DNA from: Rhodamnia argentea
Taxonomy: Eukaryota > Streptophyta > Magnoliopsida > Myrtales > Myrtaceae
Length of the DNA stretch: 64,000 nucleotides
Reading direction: 5' to 3'
NCBI RefSeq assembly: GCF_020921035.1
Contig: NC_063156.1
Span: forward strand, 23,608,283-23,672,282
Under the pieces are notes generated by a model. That model had not been told where the DNA came from. It saw only the letters and a program-made list of their open reading frames with translations, and searched no databases. The position numbers were made by a program, and so were the translations under genes. Of this stretch, positions 35,901 through 47,244 are shown piece by piece. How positions within the stretch are numbered: position 1 is the stretch's first letter; each line of letters begins with the position of its first letter.

Positions 35901-37434
35901 GATGGCTTTTAGCAAAAACAAAAGTCTCATATTAGAAAGCTGAGTCTCATAAATTGGAAAACAACTTAGGAAATAAATATTTCATATAACCAAAGGATGG
36001 GTGCCCCAACCGACGAATGCCATGGCTAAACTTGCTTCCCCTTGCTACAGGAGGAAGGTCTTGTATGGTTCACACTCCCAGCATTGAAATTGTCCATGTA
36101 GTACAACCTCCCTCTCTTAATACTATGCCCAGTGATCTCTTCCGTGAGAATATCCTGAAAAAGTAAAAAAAATTGGATACATTAGAGCAACGCAATTGAG
36201 CTCTTCAGTGGCTTGACCGACAGATATCAATTTATTTGACAATGATGGAACTAGAAGGGTATTAGACAGAGAGAGTGACGTTGAAAGAGCAACAATCCCA
36301 GCTCTTGTCATAAGATAAGTAGTTCCATTAGCATTGGTGATCCTATGACGCCTTGGTTGCGTAACCCTGACGAAGTCGTCTGGATTGAAGGTCATGTGAT
36401 CCGTATCTCCCGAATCAATAATCCATCCACTTTACTTATCGTGATTATAAGTAAATATAGCACATCCATAATTACCTTCATATATTGCAGTTGAATTACT
36501 AGTTGGTTCTACCTGAGAGATCAATAACAAATGAGGTTCCACTGTTACAAGTGAAGCTTTCCTTTTTTCGCCATTCACCTCACATTTAGCTTGTTTTCGT
36601 GCCTTGAGTTCTTTCCACCAATCTGGATACCCATGTAACTTAAAGCATGTCTCATGGGTATGTTTCATGGTCCCACAATGCGTGCATCCACCAACTGGTT
36701 GGGATTTCTGCCTTTAGATTGTGATGTTTCTTCTACCACCCGAGGAGATGCCTATTTTGAAAATTTACAGCATTGACACCTCGTGGATCTCGTCAGCAGA
36801 GGCAATCTTGGCCCCCATCTTCTTCCCTCTCGATACCATGGCAGTGGCGTGTGTAGTGTCTGTGCTCGCCAACATCACCGCCTGTCGTAGATCTTCCCAT
36901 CGAACACGGGCATATGCTAGCTCAATTGTAGGGAAAGGTTGCATTTGGAGTACATCAGCTCAGACTTTATCCAAGCGATCAATACACACTATCTTCCTGA
37001 ATAGCATCATTGTATCTCTCTATATCAACAGGACATATCATCGGATTTGGACGGCTGAAATCAATTTCCCTCCATAAGCCTTGTAGACCATTGTAGTAGG
37101 TTTTAATGGTCCTCTAGCCTGTCTCATTCTAGTCACACGTACGTCTCTTCAAATCATAAACTTGAGAAGTATCAATTCCATAAAAAAGTAATAGCACCAA
37201 ATCCCCACCATTGAATCCTCGATTTTTCACTTTCTAAGCTTGCATCTGTCGATTGGGGTTGAGGAAGATCCCCATTGATATATCCCAATTTGTCTTTTGC
37301 CGGAGATATACATACCAAAGGCCATAGTTGGTGTCGTCCAACTTGATGGCGATCTGTACTGTGGGATATTCATCGTGTGATGTTTGAATCTGGTTCTGGG
37401 TCGGGATCTGCTGCATCTTGGTCGTAATCCTCAA
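32935..37434 (-). pseudogene. Copia gag-pol coding remnants, unit 1
   Basis: Recognisable pieces, in sense order: IAIKLDDTNYGLWYVYLRQ (gag N-terminus); THETCFKLHGYPDWWKELKA (gag C-terminus); LVPSLSNKLISVGQATEELN (preintegrase region); VLRIDNGGENANQHLQVYFQ and QQNRVAKWKNKHILKIAHAL (integrase core); HPFDVKNAFVHGDLEEEIYM and LYGLKQSPHAWFGHF (reverse transcriptase); LGGLKCFLGIEIARMKGGIF; and SSAEAKFRGIAKGLCELIWL with FCDYNTAIDI (RNase H). The usual YVDDM-type active-site region lies in the gap between the 33820-34050 and 33301-33678 pieces, where the frame is broken. Stops and frameshifts recur at the same places in unit 2. Confidence 0.88.
35214..35567. mobile_element. Mutator-like MITE nested in the Copia integrase, unit 1
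   Basis: It splits the integrase reading frame between ..SYTHTP and HTPQQNRVAKW. The target sequence GTGTATGTG is present on both sides (35205-35213 and 35568-35576), a 9-bp (possibly 10-bp) duplication. Ends are inverted: GGGGAAAAGTATACTAGAAA versus GGGATAAGTACACCATGAG in reverse complement. Nearly the whole element is a fold-back of repeated 'gccataactttc...cgttcacttgagt' words. Confidence 0.8.
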
Positions 37435-37529
37435 GGATTGCTATTGCAGAAGGATCCTTGCTGCTCCCCTATTGAGTCTCCAGTTTGTTTCTATCTCCCA
37501 TGACTGTTGCTCACCGGATCAATAACGCT

Positions 37530-37541
37530 GCTCTAATACCA
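37530..37541 (-). other. Copia primer binding site (tRNA-iMet type), unit 1
   Basis: The sense-strand sequence TGGTATTAGAGC adjoins the 5' LTR. It differs at one position from the canonical plant Copia PBS TGGTATCAGAGC. Confidence 0.8.
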
Positions 37542-37822
37542 TGAAGAAGAGAATAGTTTTTGGGGAAAAAGAAAAGTTGACAGAGAAGCTTTTGAAGGAA
37601 TGGAATTCTGTATATCGTTCTATGTTCTTACATGCAACATAAGGACATATAACTACAAGAATGTAGAAATAGGAATAAAAATATACAAGATGCTATCTAT
37701 TTTCCTATTCTATAAACTAAGCAATCCAATCTTAGTGATTTACAGAATCGATCAATCTAAGATCTGCACAAAATAAAATCGTACTTTCAACATTTAGTCC
37801 CAATTTACAGCTCACGCCAACA
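37542..37822 (-). repeat. 5' LTR of the unit 1 Copia element
   Basis: TGAAGAAGAG...CGCCAACA on the plus strand, TG...CA ends. It appears identical by eye to the corresponding LTR of unit 2 (54068-54348). Confidence 0.85.
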
Positions 37823-39146
37823 ATATCGGCAGTGGAAATACTATCGGCTAAAAAGATAAGTTAATATATTTTGTTAATAAGTCAGGTTTGAAAGATGATA
37901 ACGCACGGACTCTTTTCTCGGATTACACCTACCTAATGGCGTGGTTATGGAATTAATAATTCTGCGATGTCATAAATACTTTTTATTCTTTGTTATGACC
38001 GAGAAATTCATTGGTTTCGTCTCGAAGTCAAACTAACATATGGTCCAAATTCGATTCGCATGGAGCAGATATTAGTAGGTGATTCGCGATAATGAACCAT
38101 GTTCGCAACATGTCGGTCACGGACACATATGACTAGTTCAGTAATCCTGTTAGCTCAATTCAAGCGGACCCGCCTACTCGGTATTTACTACTTGGTCTTT
38201 CCTTTGCTTAGAAATTCACAAGTAGTTTTGTTACTGTTTGAACGGTGGACTTTTCTAATGAACTATAGCAACTCATAAATTTTAAAAAAAATTATGATTG
38301 TAGTTTGTATTACGTTGCCAGTTGCCATATTATTGTACTAATGACCCGGAGCACGTTATAATTATATTTGATGAGGGTGAACAAGATGGACCGATCAAAT
38401 CTGAAATAGCCTGGGCCAATTCCAATTACATAAAATTGAAACCGCTGATTTTCGATCCAGTTCAAGGTTCCAAGGAGGAACTCAAAAGTACCTTTGTTAG
38501 AGACTAGCTCCTTTTCAACCTATATAGTTAGCTCGTAGTTCTATCAGAGGGTCGTACGCACGTTTGCCAACTTTTCATCGGCGATAATAATGTCGTCACT
38601 GAGATTGGCTTTCTGGTTGGATTCTCGATTTTTAGGTGCGACCGAACTGGATTGGGAACCAATCATCCCTAATATTTGACTAGAAGGGGAATGATGGGTA
38701 CTAGAACTGTAAGTGGACAAACGCCACGTCAGTCGGCTTCTGGTTGCGGTGCGCTTCTTCGGAGCTTGTATCGTTTTAGTCACAGAAATTAGAAACGCTC
38801 ATCGGTCAGAAGACCCGGACCATGTACAGGTCGGAAAATGACAAGAGAGACTGATGACCACATGCTCTTGTCTTTCCTCTTTGTTTTGCTTGCCTTTCAT
38901 GAATCACACTTCCTCGCCACTTGACCTCCTAATCTAACCCGAAGTCTTAAAAATTTCCACTGGAATCTCCTGTTGAATGGGCACAAAGGAAGCCGCAAAT
39001 CAATGGCTGACACACTGAAGCCCGTGCAAGAAAGAACTTCGTCGTTTCCCGCAACAAGACAGAGACAAACAAGTCTCGCCGCATGCTTAAATACCCGCCG
39101 CAGCCTCGCAAATTCCTGCGCTCCATCTCTCTCTCTATAAGCAACC
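37823..39146 (+). promoter_or_regulatory. Upstream region of MATE copy 1
   Basis: This 1.3-kb stretch between the Copia LTR and the MATE start has no convincing ORF. A TATA-like TTAAATACC lies at 39087-39095, about 50-60 bp upstream of the start codon, followed by a CT-rich CTCTCTCTCTATAAG leader. The initiator context is AACCATGG. Only two or three differences were seen from the unit 2 counterpart over the whole stretch. The Copia LTR ends about 1.3 kb from the ATG and could supply regulatory sequence, which is speculation. Confidence 0.45.
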
Positions 39147-42100
39147 ATGGAGAGAGGAGGACAAGAGACAAGCCTGAGCTCGCCACTGATAGAGCCGTGT
39201 GGTGAGGATGGTTTTGCGAGATCATTGGCTTCGAACGAGAGAGAGGAAGAGAAGGGTGTTGTCAGGTGGAGGAGCGAGGTTCCTGTAGAGATAAAGAAGC
39301 AGCTATGGCTTGCCGGTCCGCTCATATCGGTGAGCTTGTTGCTCTACAGCTTGCAGATGATCTCTCTCATGTTCGTTGGCCATCTTGGCGAGCTGCCTCT
39401 CTCCGGCGCTTCCATGGCCACCTCCTTCGCCACCGTCACCGGTTTCAGCTTACTGGTGAGCTCGAGAGATCGCTGTATTAGCGTTGCTCTTACTTCAATT
39501 CGAATTCCATAACAAAGAGATTTTATTTCTGGTTTTGGCTTAGTTGATGTTCTCATAAATCCATGCTCGTAACTTGAGCTGAGACGATGCTATATGTTTG
39601 TAATGGATGCTCTTGTCCACGATCAATCTGTTTCTTCGTTTTCTTGTAGCAGATTTGGTAGATGTTACCCTTTTTAATCCTGTATTTGCCGCCCGTATTC
39701 ACCTGCAGTTTTTCATCAGTACTAGATCGACAGACTTTGTTTGAGAATTGCTCATTTTGGAGAGGCAACAAACGATGAAGATGATGAAATTACTGTCTCG
39801 CTTGCTATCTAACCGGAATAAAATAGAACTGGTGCCCATAATTTGGCTCGGCTAGCCATATTTTGTTAGTGCTGCACTGGAGATGCTACTGATACCGGAG
39901 TTGAATTTCAGTTCTACCACAGATTTATCCAATTTAAACAACAGTGACTAAACTCTGAAGAGCATATGTCAGTCTTCTCTTGTGAAGTTCTGATTTTTCT
40001 TCTGTCAATCCTCTTTAACTAGATGGGAATGGCCAGCGCATTGGATACGTTCTGCGGCCAATCATACGGGGCTAGGCAGTTTCATATGCTTGGAATTCAC
40101 ATGCAGAGAGCTATGTTCATCCTTCTACTAGTGAGCATACCTCTTGCTTGCATCTGGGCAAACACGAGAATCATACTAGAAGCAGTCGGCCAACAATCAG
40201 ACATAGCGGTGGAAGCGGGAAAGTACGCCCGATACATGATCCCGTCCCTCTTTGCTTACGGCCTTCTTCAATGCCTGGTCAAGTTCTTGCAGACTCAGAA
40301 CATAGTCCTCCCTATGGTGCTGAGCTCGGGAATTGTTACATTACTGCATATCTTCTTCTGTTGGGTTCTGGTCATGAAAACCGGCCTCGGAAGCAGAGGA
40401 GCTGCCTTGGCGAATTCGATATCGTATTGGTTGAACGTGTTGCTGTTGGCGCCTTACGTGAAGTTCTCTTCTTTGTGCTCCAAGACTTGGACCGGGTTCT
40501 CGAAGGAAGCCTTTCACGACATTCTCAGATTCCTTAGACTTTCCATTCCTTCCGCGGTTATGGTCTGGTAAAAACATCTCAGAACCCTTCATCTCTCTCG
40601 CGATCCTGATAAAACCGATGATATGCATGATCTTCTTTGTTGCTGCAGCTTGGTGATGTGGTCATTCGGGATGATGGTGCTCCTCTCGGGACTTCTCCCG
40701 GACCCGACATTGGAAACTTCGGTGCTTTCTATCAGGTTAATCTCGAGCTCGGCGTTAGTCTTTCGTGAAGTAGTTCAGGATGAGGCGCATTTGATGCACA
40801 CTTTAGTTTGTAGTATGTATATGACCTCCCAATGTTTACATTCTCAGTCTCAACACCGCCGCGACAGTTTGGATGATCCCTTTCGGACTCAGCTGCGCTG
40901 TGAGGTAAGCATGCCAAACTGCGTACATTGTATGACATATTCATATGAATATTAAGACCAAATTGGTGTGGCAATGGAGTTTCACGTGTTCCCTGGTCGT
41001 CAATCTATCCAGCACTCGCGTTTCAAATGAACTCGGGGCTGGGAAGCCTCTGGCTGCGCGTTTGGCAGTGTATGTGGTCCTCTCCACGGCCGTAACCGAA
41101 GGAATTCTGGTCGGAATAGTCTTGATCTCGATACGCAATGTGTGGGGCTATGCTTACAGCGACGAGACAGAGGTGGTCGATTATGTAGCCGTCATGATGC
41201 CGATTCTATCAGCTTCGAACTTCTTGGATGGACTCCAATGCGTCCTTTCAGGTTGCTTTAGTTGTTTTACACGATTGGCGTGTTTTTGATCCGGTCCGAT
41301 TCTGTTCCTCGTAGATGCCATGAAATCGAAGCTCATGCTCCAAACTAGTGACAGTTACTTGTGTTTCGCCCTCGCTCTTCTTCAGGAACTGCTAGAGGAT
41401 GCGGTTGGCAAAAGATTGGGGCCTTTGTCAACCTGGGGTCTTATTACTTGGTTGGCATTCCATCTGCAATACTGCTAGGTTTTATTCTCCATGTCGGTGG
41501 AAAGGTGAAACTCTTCGGTCTTATACTTTTCATATTCCTCGATTTTACGTTGAAATGATACGAATAGTCCTAATCCAAAAATATGATTCTGATTAGAATT
41601 GATTTTTTCTGATTCTGTCCTATGAATGAGTTTTAAAGAAGCAAAACGCTTTTGATAACTAATAAAAATTTCTATTTTAAATCGAGAGAAAGCGATGAGA
41701 AAACTAAAAGGAAAAAATGAAAAATATGAGGCTTCATGCTATTTTATGTTTCTGAAAAGTGATTCTTTTTTTTTCAAAATCAACTTTTTTTTTTATTCTT
41801 TTTTTGCCTAAAACTATTCTCGAGAACAAAATCAGAATCAGAATTATTTACGTTACTAAACATGTTTCTCATCCTTTTTTATCCCGAAAAATAAAATCGG
41901 AGAATCAGAATCGTTGCCTGCCCTAACTTTCTAGGAACGGTGATTACAACCTAGACATGGCCACGGGCCGTGAACCGCCGGTTTCGGTTCATGGACCAGA
42001 GGTTCCGGTTCTAGTTCCGGTTATTCCATGGGCCGGTTCCGGGCCCAAACCGGCCTGTGGCCATCTCTATTACAACCCGCTGAATATTTTCTCCTGCTGC

Positions 42101-42321
42101 AGGGTCTCTGGCTAGGAATTATCTGCGCGCTAGTGGTGCAAGTGTTCTGTCTTTTCTGCATCTTTCTACGTACTAACTGGGACCAAGAGGTTAGACCCTT
42201 TTACATTAATAGAGAAGAAATCACTCACCTTGTTCATACTAAAGATTTTCTGCTTTTGCAGGCAAAGAAGGCAGCTGAGAGAGTGCATGACTCCACCATC
42301 CCCATAGACACAGTGTCATAA
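39147..42321 (+). CDS. DETOXIFICATION (MATE) efflux transporter, tandem copy 1; eight exons
   Basis: Exons: 39147-39455, 40023-40567, 40649-40735, 40848-40904, 41013-41251, 41386-41504, 42103-42189, 42262-42321; total 1503 nt, 500 residues, normal for the family. All introns are GT-AG. MATE landmarks: EIKKQLWLAGPLISVSLLLY, MISLMFVGHLGELPLSGASM, GMASALDTFCGQSYGARQFH, LLQCLVKFLQTQNIVLPMVL, STRVSNELGAGKPLAARLAV and GTARGCGWQKIGAFVNLGSY. The protein should have 12 membrane spans and export organic cations, flavonoids, alkaloids or hormones with proton exchange, as described for the DTX family; the substrate is unknown. In exon 3 the conserved TM7 motif is CLVMWSFG here versus CLEMWSFE in copy 2, so two usually conserved glutamates are lost. 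It is convergent with the orphan CDKD exon downstream. Confidence 0.92.
41952..42068. mobile_element. 117-bp TAGACATGGCC-family MITE in MATE intron 6, copy 1
   Basis: It is flanked by perfect 9-bp duplications ATTACAACC (41943-41951 and 42069-42077). Ends are TAGACATGGCCAC and TGGCCATCTCT, imperfectly inverted. The GC-rich core is full of CCGGTT words. It lies 34 bp upstream of exon 7 and does not disrupt the acceptor. Confidence 0.8.
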
Positions 42322-43528
42322 GGAAGAATCTAGTTTTAGGTAGAAAAACTCGGAATATGTGAAGATCGAGAAAGCAAAGAGCAAAATGTTATGCTGAATG
42401 CTGTACTCAAAGAATTGCGGAAGAAAATGCAGGATTGCAGTAACTAGTGCAGTTCAATGCCCCAAGTGATGGTCCAAAGTAAGGAAGAGCCGGCGTGTGT
42501 AAGCTGACCTAAGGCAGGTGTGAAGTGTGAACAGAACGAATGGAGAGTAGGATGATGCCATTGTAACTTTCTACCATCTGAATAACATCAATTTTGATTT
42601 TGATTCGAATGTTGGTGCAGCTTACTCATTGAAATCTCAAATGGAGTAATTTGAGCCGCCTTAATCTCTTTCTAGAGAGCTACTTTAATTCTTAACATTA
42701 CACAAGCTAAGCAAGTGCCAATGTACTCGCTAAGTTTGAGATGCGGACGGCATTGTCCATGCTTATTTAGGAAAATTCTTAGTCCAAAAGAAACGACTAC
42801 TCAATATCAGAGCTGTGTATATAAAAAAGCCAAGCTCATTCAGTTCTATGCACAGGACAGAGTCAGAAACCAAAACAGAGCCACAAAATATATTAACTGG
42901 AAGATAACAAGATCACTTAAACTGTTTTCCGAACAATACATCATGAAATTTCCACATCAATGGTCTAAAATTGCATAATCAAGCCCATTTAATTGAAAAA
43001 TGCGAAGAGTATCCATGTGATAGCTACTCTACAGTATACATACAATAAACAGGATGGATCGGCCTACAGCATTCTCCAGTCTTAATCCTCCATCAAAAGC
43101 AACCAAAAGAACACTGATCATAGAATTAGAATCGGGCACAATAATTAGAGGTGCAAGTAAACCACTCAAAAGCATCAGCTTGGAATAAAAGAAGAAAAAT
43201 GCCTCCAAAAATGTCGGCCTTCTACGACCTAGTGTACAAGTTCTCTGTCAACTAGAAAGGAGGATGTTACCTTTTACTTTTCCCTCCTTTTCATATAATT
43301 ATTTCCTCCCCAATTTCAAGCCTAGATAAATGATTGACTTCCAAATTCAACCAAAGTAGCACCCTCTTCAGTCTCATGATATATGCAAAAGGCGAGCACA
43401 TTTCCTCACAGAACAATGAAACTTTCCGATACTCAAATTACCTCAAGGGAATAACCGCAAGCCTCATTAATGCTTGTGCAGAACTCAGCGTGCATAAACT
43501 TAAGAGAGTCGTGCAAAGCAATGAAGTT

Positions 43529-43586
43529 TCATTCCGGATGCTGGAATTCAAGATCTAGCTTCCGTTTCAAATGGGTCCGGTCAGCA
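43529..43586 (-). pseudogene. Orphan terminal exon of CDKD (duplicated fragment)
   Basis: A GCAG acceptor precedes T-GCT-GAC..., which encodes [18 protein letters not shown] and a stop, the characteristic C-terminus of plant CDKD (CAK) kinases. The rest of the kinase is absent here because unit 1 ends at 44089 and is followed by unit 2. The functional-looking counterpart is at 60121-60178. The two differ in one codon (CGG versus AGG), a synonymous change. Confidence 0.9.
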
Positions 43587-44089
43587 CTGCCCAACAAAAA
43601 AAGACACAGAGCCCTACATCAATAAGCGAAAAATTCCAATACAGCATCACTAAATTTAATGGTATTGGAGTTTCTGCATTTAAATACCATAGACATGAGT
43701 ACATACTTCCGTGTCTGAATAAAGACAAATCTGTTAGCTGATGCCCGACTAAATTATATGCAGCTAAAGATATAATAGCTCGAATATTAGGCCTTCCTAC
43801 AAAACTAGTGAGTAAATCAAATTTCATCTATGAAACTTGTTTTTAAACATGTAGTTTGTCAACTTATTTAGTAGCACGATATTCAATTAACAGGTTGTAT
43901 CTGAGGTACGTAACCGACTCAGTCCTCATCTTTAGGTGATGAGAATAAATGCTTTCAAATCATACACAAATCACTCTGGAGAAGTAGGCATGGCTCAGCT
44001 GCAGGGGTTCCATGGTCAAGTCAGCACATCGTCATATGCTTGGAGAAGAGCCGACACCAGTGACTCAATTTGCTAAAGCTACTTATTAT

Positions 44090-44094
44090 TTTGC
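44090..44094. other. Tandem duplication junction with 5-bp filler
   Basis: Unit 1 ends ...GCTACTTATTAT and unit 2 begins GCAAGGGTCT; TTTGC between them matches neither flank at the original breakpoints (CGACA at 60682, TTTCAT before 27417). Filler bases and lack of long homology suggest end-joining rather than unequal recombination between repeats. Confidence 0.8.
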
Positions 44095-44472
44095 GCAAGG
44101 GTCTAAAACTCAATTGACAAAATTAGAAAGTTTAGAGCTGAATTTACATCCGCGATCACCCTCTAAGAGAAGGGAAATTCAGGGTTTTGGGTCGCTGTGC
44201 ATACTCGAGGTCAATGTCCTAGCTAGTAACTTCTAGTCAAAGTAGTGGTTCGCCATGAGGAATCAGCAGCTTCATTTCGAGTCAGAGATCGACTAGAGCA
44301 ATCCAACTACAACTGATGAAATGCGATACTTTTCTCCTACGGATTTCGCAGTGGTTGGGCAATGCATTGATCAACTTTACGAGCACCGACCGTGGGTGAC
44401 GATGACAAAGTGAGTTAATGACGCAATAATTGATGGTTGACTAAAAAAAAATACTCCTATCAAGGAAAAAAG

Positions 44473-44496
44473 AATATATATATATATATATATATA
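44473..44496. repeat. (TA)n microsatellite, unit 2
   Basis: TA run homologous to 27798-27822. Confidence 0.9.
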
Positions 44497-45547
44497 ATTA
44501 TTTATTAAATGGAAAGACTTTGACATTTACCTCATTGGCCCAATGTAAACAGTTTCGAGTCCCGGCACACGTCATCAAGTGAATGGGATATATTCGGAGA
44601 GAAGTTTGTTTTGCAGTATCTTGATGCTTTTAAGCAAAGTTTTAAATTAAAAAAAAAACACAAAAAATTGATATCGAGGGAATTTGTGAAGGGCCCCTCT
44701 CCGACTTAAGCCCGTTCATGCTCGAAGAATTATATGCGATTATGATAAGACGGATGGTCGAGAGTCACATCTAAGGCCCGATCTTGGGTCCAATATAAAT
44801 CCCGCCTAGAGACCACTGCTGCAGCCCGAAATGAAAAGTACAGCAAATGCCTCGTTTGTTTCGAGGAAAATGAATTATCCGGAAAATAACAATATTTTTT
44901 GAAAAAAAAAATTTTGATTTTTTTTTTATTGTGCAACAACAATATCACGCACCAAAATCAGGCTGCGGCCCAATAAATAGAACACGGACACGGCAACGGC
45001 CCACTCAGATTAGATGTTGATTCAGAAATTAGGAATCATTGAGAAAGAGAGGTACGTCTGTTCATGTTGGATCGGGTCAGTCCACGTTATGGGCCGGACT
45101 AGTTGTATTTACCCAAAAAGAAACTAAGTTGGACTTTTGAGTTGGACGTGACGCACGCTTGGTATCAGCTTTAGCTACAACTACATAATAGCCAAGCAAA
45201 AAAAAAAAAGACGAAAGGTGAAAAAGGACTTTACTAGCATAACAGTTTTTGGACGACTGTAATAATAATACTATTTTGTGAGCCATAAATTTTTAAAAGA
45301 GCGGACGTAATAACAATTTTTTATTTTTTTATTTTTTTGCCCAAAACAGACCGTTAGCATAATAGCCACTCAAAGACTGTTACATAATCAATTCCAATCA
45401 AAATTCAGCTATAACATGAACTACAAATCAGAATTCTTGATCTTGTGTAAAAAAAAAAAGATTGAATAGTTAAACATCAAGTTTATATTTCAGAAACAAT
45501 TTTCTTCTTTATTTTCTTCTATATTCTTCGTCAAATTGGCGTAAATT

Positions 45548-46320
45548 AGACTTGTCAAAATGGGTTTAAAACCCATTTATTGACCCAAATTTATTGACAT
45601 GGGTAGTAAATGGGTCACTTAAAATGCGCATGCCAACCATAAATGGATTGATAGATGGATGAGCCAAAATGAATGGGTCTTAAATTGGTTCTGTTATGAA
45701 CCAATTTACTAACCCATTTACAATTAAAAGCCTTGCTCCCACGTTTCACGCCATTCCCACGCACGACATCTTCACCATCTTCTTCTTTAATTCTTCACCT
45801 CACTCGTCATTCAGTACGATCTCGTTCACTGTCGCCCCACCGCCTTCGCCGCCACCAACTCCAACTGCAAAGATTGTTTTCGATTAATCATCAAAGAAGT
45901 CCCAAAACTCGTCAAGGAAGTCTCAAAACTCGTCAAGAAAGGGTTTGTTTGTCTCTCTCTCGCCAAGGAAGTCCCAAGCCTCCAGATCAGCCAAACGCCG
46001 GAGAGCTCGAGGCTCATCGGGATCCGACCTTGAGCTTGCCCGCCGGGATCTGGCGAGACCCGAGATCACAAGCCTCAAGCGAGGTCGAGGCTCGCCGGGA
46101 CGCAGTTGGTTGTTGGGCTTTCCATTGTCGTCGAAGCCCCGCAACCGGCGGATAGAGGAGGGAGGATGAAGGAGGGAGGAGGAAGGAGGGAGAAGGAAAA
46201 AAAAAAAGAAAAAAAAAACTTAAAACATTTTATAAAAAATAAAAAAAATTCACTAAATTTACAGAAATTAAAAAGCTAAAAAAAATAAATATAGAAGTGA
46301 TTATAAAAGCCTCCTTTAAT
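45548..46320. mobile_element. Element E in unit 2, right arm deleted
   Basis: The left end ATTAGACTTGTCAAAATGGG matches the unit 1 element and better preserves the presumed terminal repeat. About 150 bp corresponding to unit 1 positions about 29620-29785, including the right inverted terminus, are absent, so the element is one-ended here. The GC-rich core (about 45720-46150) is retained, with an insertion of repeated AAGTCTCAAAACTCGTCAAG-like words near 45897-45940. Confidence 0.55.
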
Positions 46321-46373
46321 ATATAGCAGCCTTTTTTTTTTTTTAATTACAAAGCCTCTTGGACATGAAATGT

Positions 46374-46934
46374 GGGAAAAATGTCAAAAAAATTATAAAT
46401 CTATTGCATCCGTACCAATTCAGTCTTAAACATTTTGTTGGAGCCAATTCGGTCATAAACCTTTTGCATTGATACAAATTCAGTCCTAAACCTTTTATAT
46501 TTGTGTCTATTCGGTCAATTTGGTCAATTTTAGTCAAAAATCGCTAATGTAGACGTCGGTTGTCCATGGCGACCTTCGCATGGGGTCGGCAAGGGTTGGT
46601 TGGCGACTCTTACCGCCCCCTCGAAAAAAAAAGTGCGAAAAAAGAAAAACAAGACAAAAAGAAAATACCAAAATTTTTAAAGAAATTATTAAGAATAGTT
46701 AAAAATATTAAAATAGTATTAAAAAATATCCAAGTCGGCGCCAGCCATGCAACGTAGAACAACCGACGTCCACGTCGGCGATTTTTGGCTAAAATTGACA
46801 GGATCTACTCTATTGCAATTGGCACAAATGTAAGAGGTTTATGACTGAATTGGTACCAATAAAAGGGTAAGGACGTAATGGCATCAATGCAGTAGATTTA
46901 TAACTTTTTTGATACTTTTTCGACACTTTTTCCT
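46374..46934. mobile_element. Mutator-like fold-back MITE (element A), unit 2
   Basis: Counterpart of 29843-30397, flanked by ATGAAATGT (46365-46373) and ATGAATCGT (46935-46943). Confidence 0.65.
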
Positions 46935-47211
46935 ATGAATCGTGGATTCGGCCGTGGACAAAGATCGTTTCTATAAGTAGAATTGTCCCCAAAGTCGTTG
47001 TATTTTTCATCGTGGATAAGGTAATGAAAATTTTCTTCCGGCAACAAGATTTCATTTTCCATGTTCTCGTCGGCCAGTCTGCAATTTCCGGGAAATGTAC
47101 CATTGACATGTCCTTGATATAAGCCCAATCGGATTAACACGATCGAAAGTGAGATTTTCCTTTGCCATTGGAAGAAAGTTAGTCCTCTTTCGTGACGACA
47201 ACAACGACAGC

Positions 47212-47244
<33 letters not shown>
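47212..47244. repeat. (AAT)n microsatellite, unit 2
   Basis: About 11 AAT units, shorter than the unit 1 run at 30668-30712. Confidence 0.95.

Larger units (their letters stand above)
32510..37822 (-). mobile_element. Ty1/Copia LTR retrotransposon, degenerate, unit 1
   Basis: Left LTR 32510-32782 and right LTR 37542-37822 are related (TGAAGAA...GTCAACA / ...CCAACA) but differ by numerous substitutions and small indels. The element reads on the minus strand. The PBS next to the right LTR (37530-37541) is TGGTATTAGAGC, one mismatch from the tRNA-iMet PBS usual in plant Copia elements. The polypurine tract next to the left LTR reads CTTGAGGGGGAGTG in the sense strand. Coding pieces lie in Copia order: gag (about 37434 down to 36430), GAG-preintegrase/protease region (36395-36123), integrase (35751-35023, interrupted), reverse transcriptase (34319-33301) and RNase H (33144-32935). 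Frames are broken by stops and frameshifts, so it is not autonomous. Confidence 0.92.
27417..44089. repeat. Tandem segmental duplication, unit 1 (about 16.7 kb)
   Basis: Sequence from GCAAGGGTCTAAAACTCAAT at 27417 to GCTACTTATTAT at 44089 is repeated in direct orientation at 44095-60681 in the same order throughout. It includes fold-back repeats, an AAT microsatellite, a Copia retrotransposon, a MATE gene and the terminal exon of CDKD. Flanks diverge abruptly: left flank TTGATCGGAATGAC..TTTCAT is not present before unit 2, and CGACAAACC after unit 2 is not present after unit 1. The 5-bp TTTGC (44090-44094) at the junction is filler. Confidence 0.95.

Noticed and set aside
36721-37077. 118-codon plus-strand frame, identical in both units (also 53246-53602)
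   Set aside because: It is antisense to the Copia gag region, and its identity reflects the high identity of the duplication patch, not selection on this frame.
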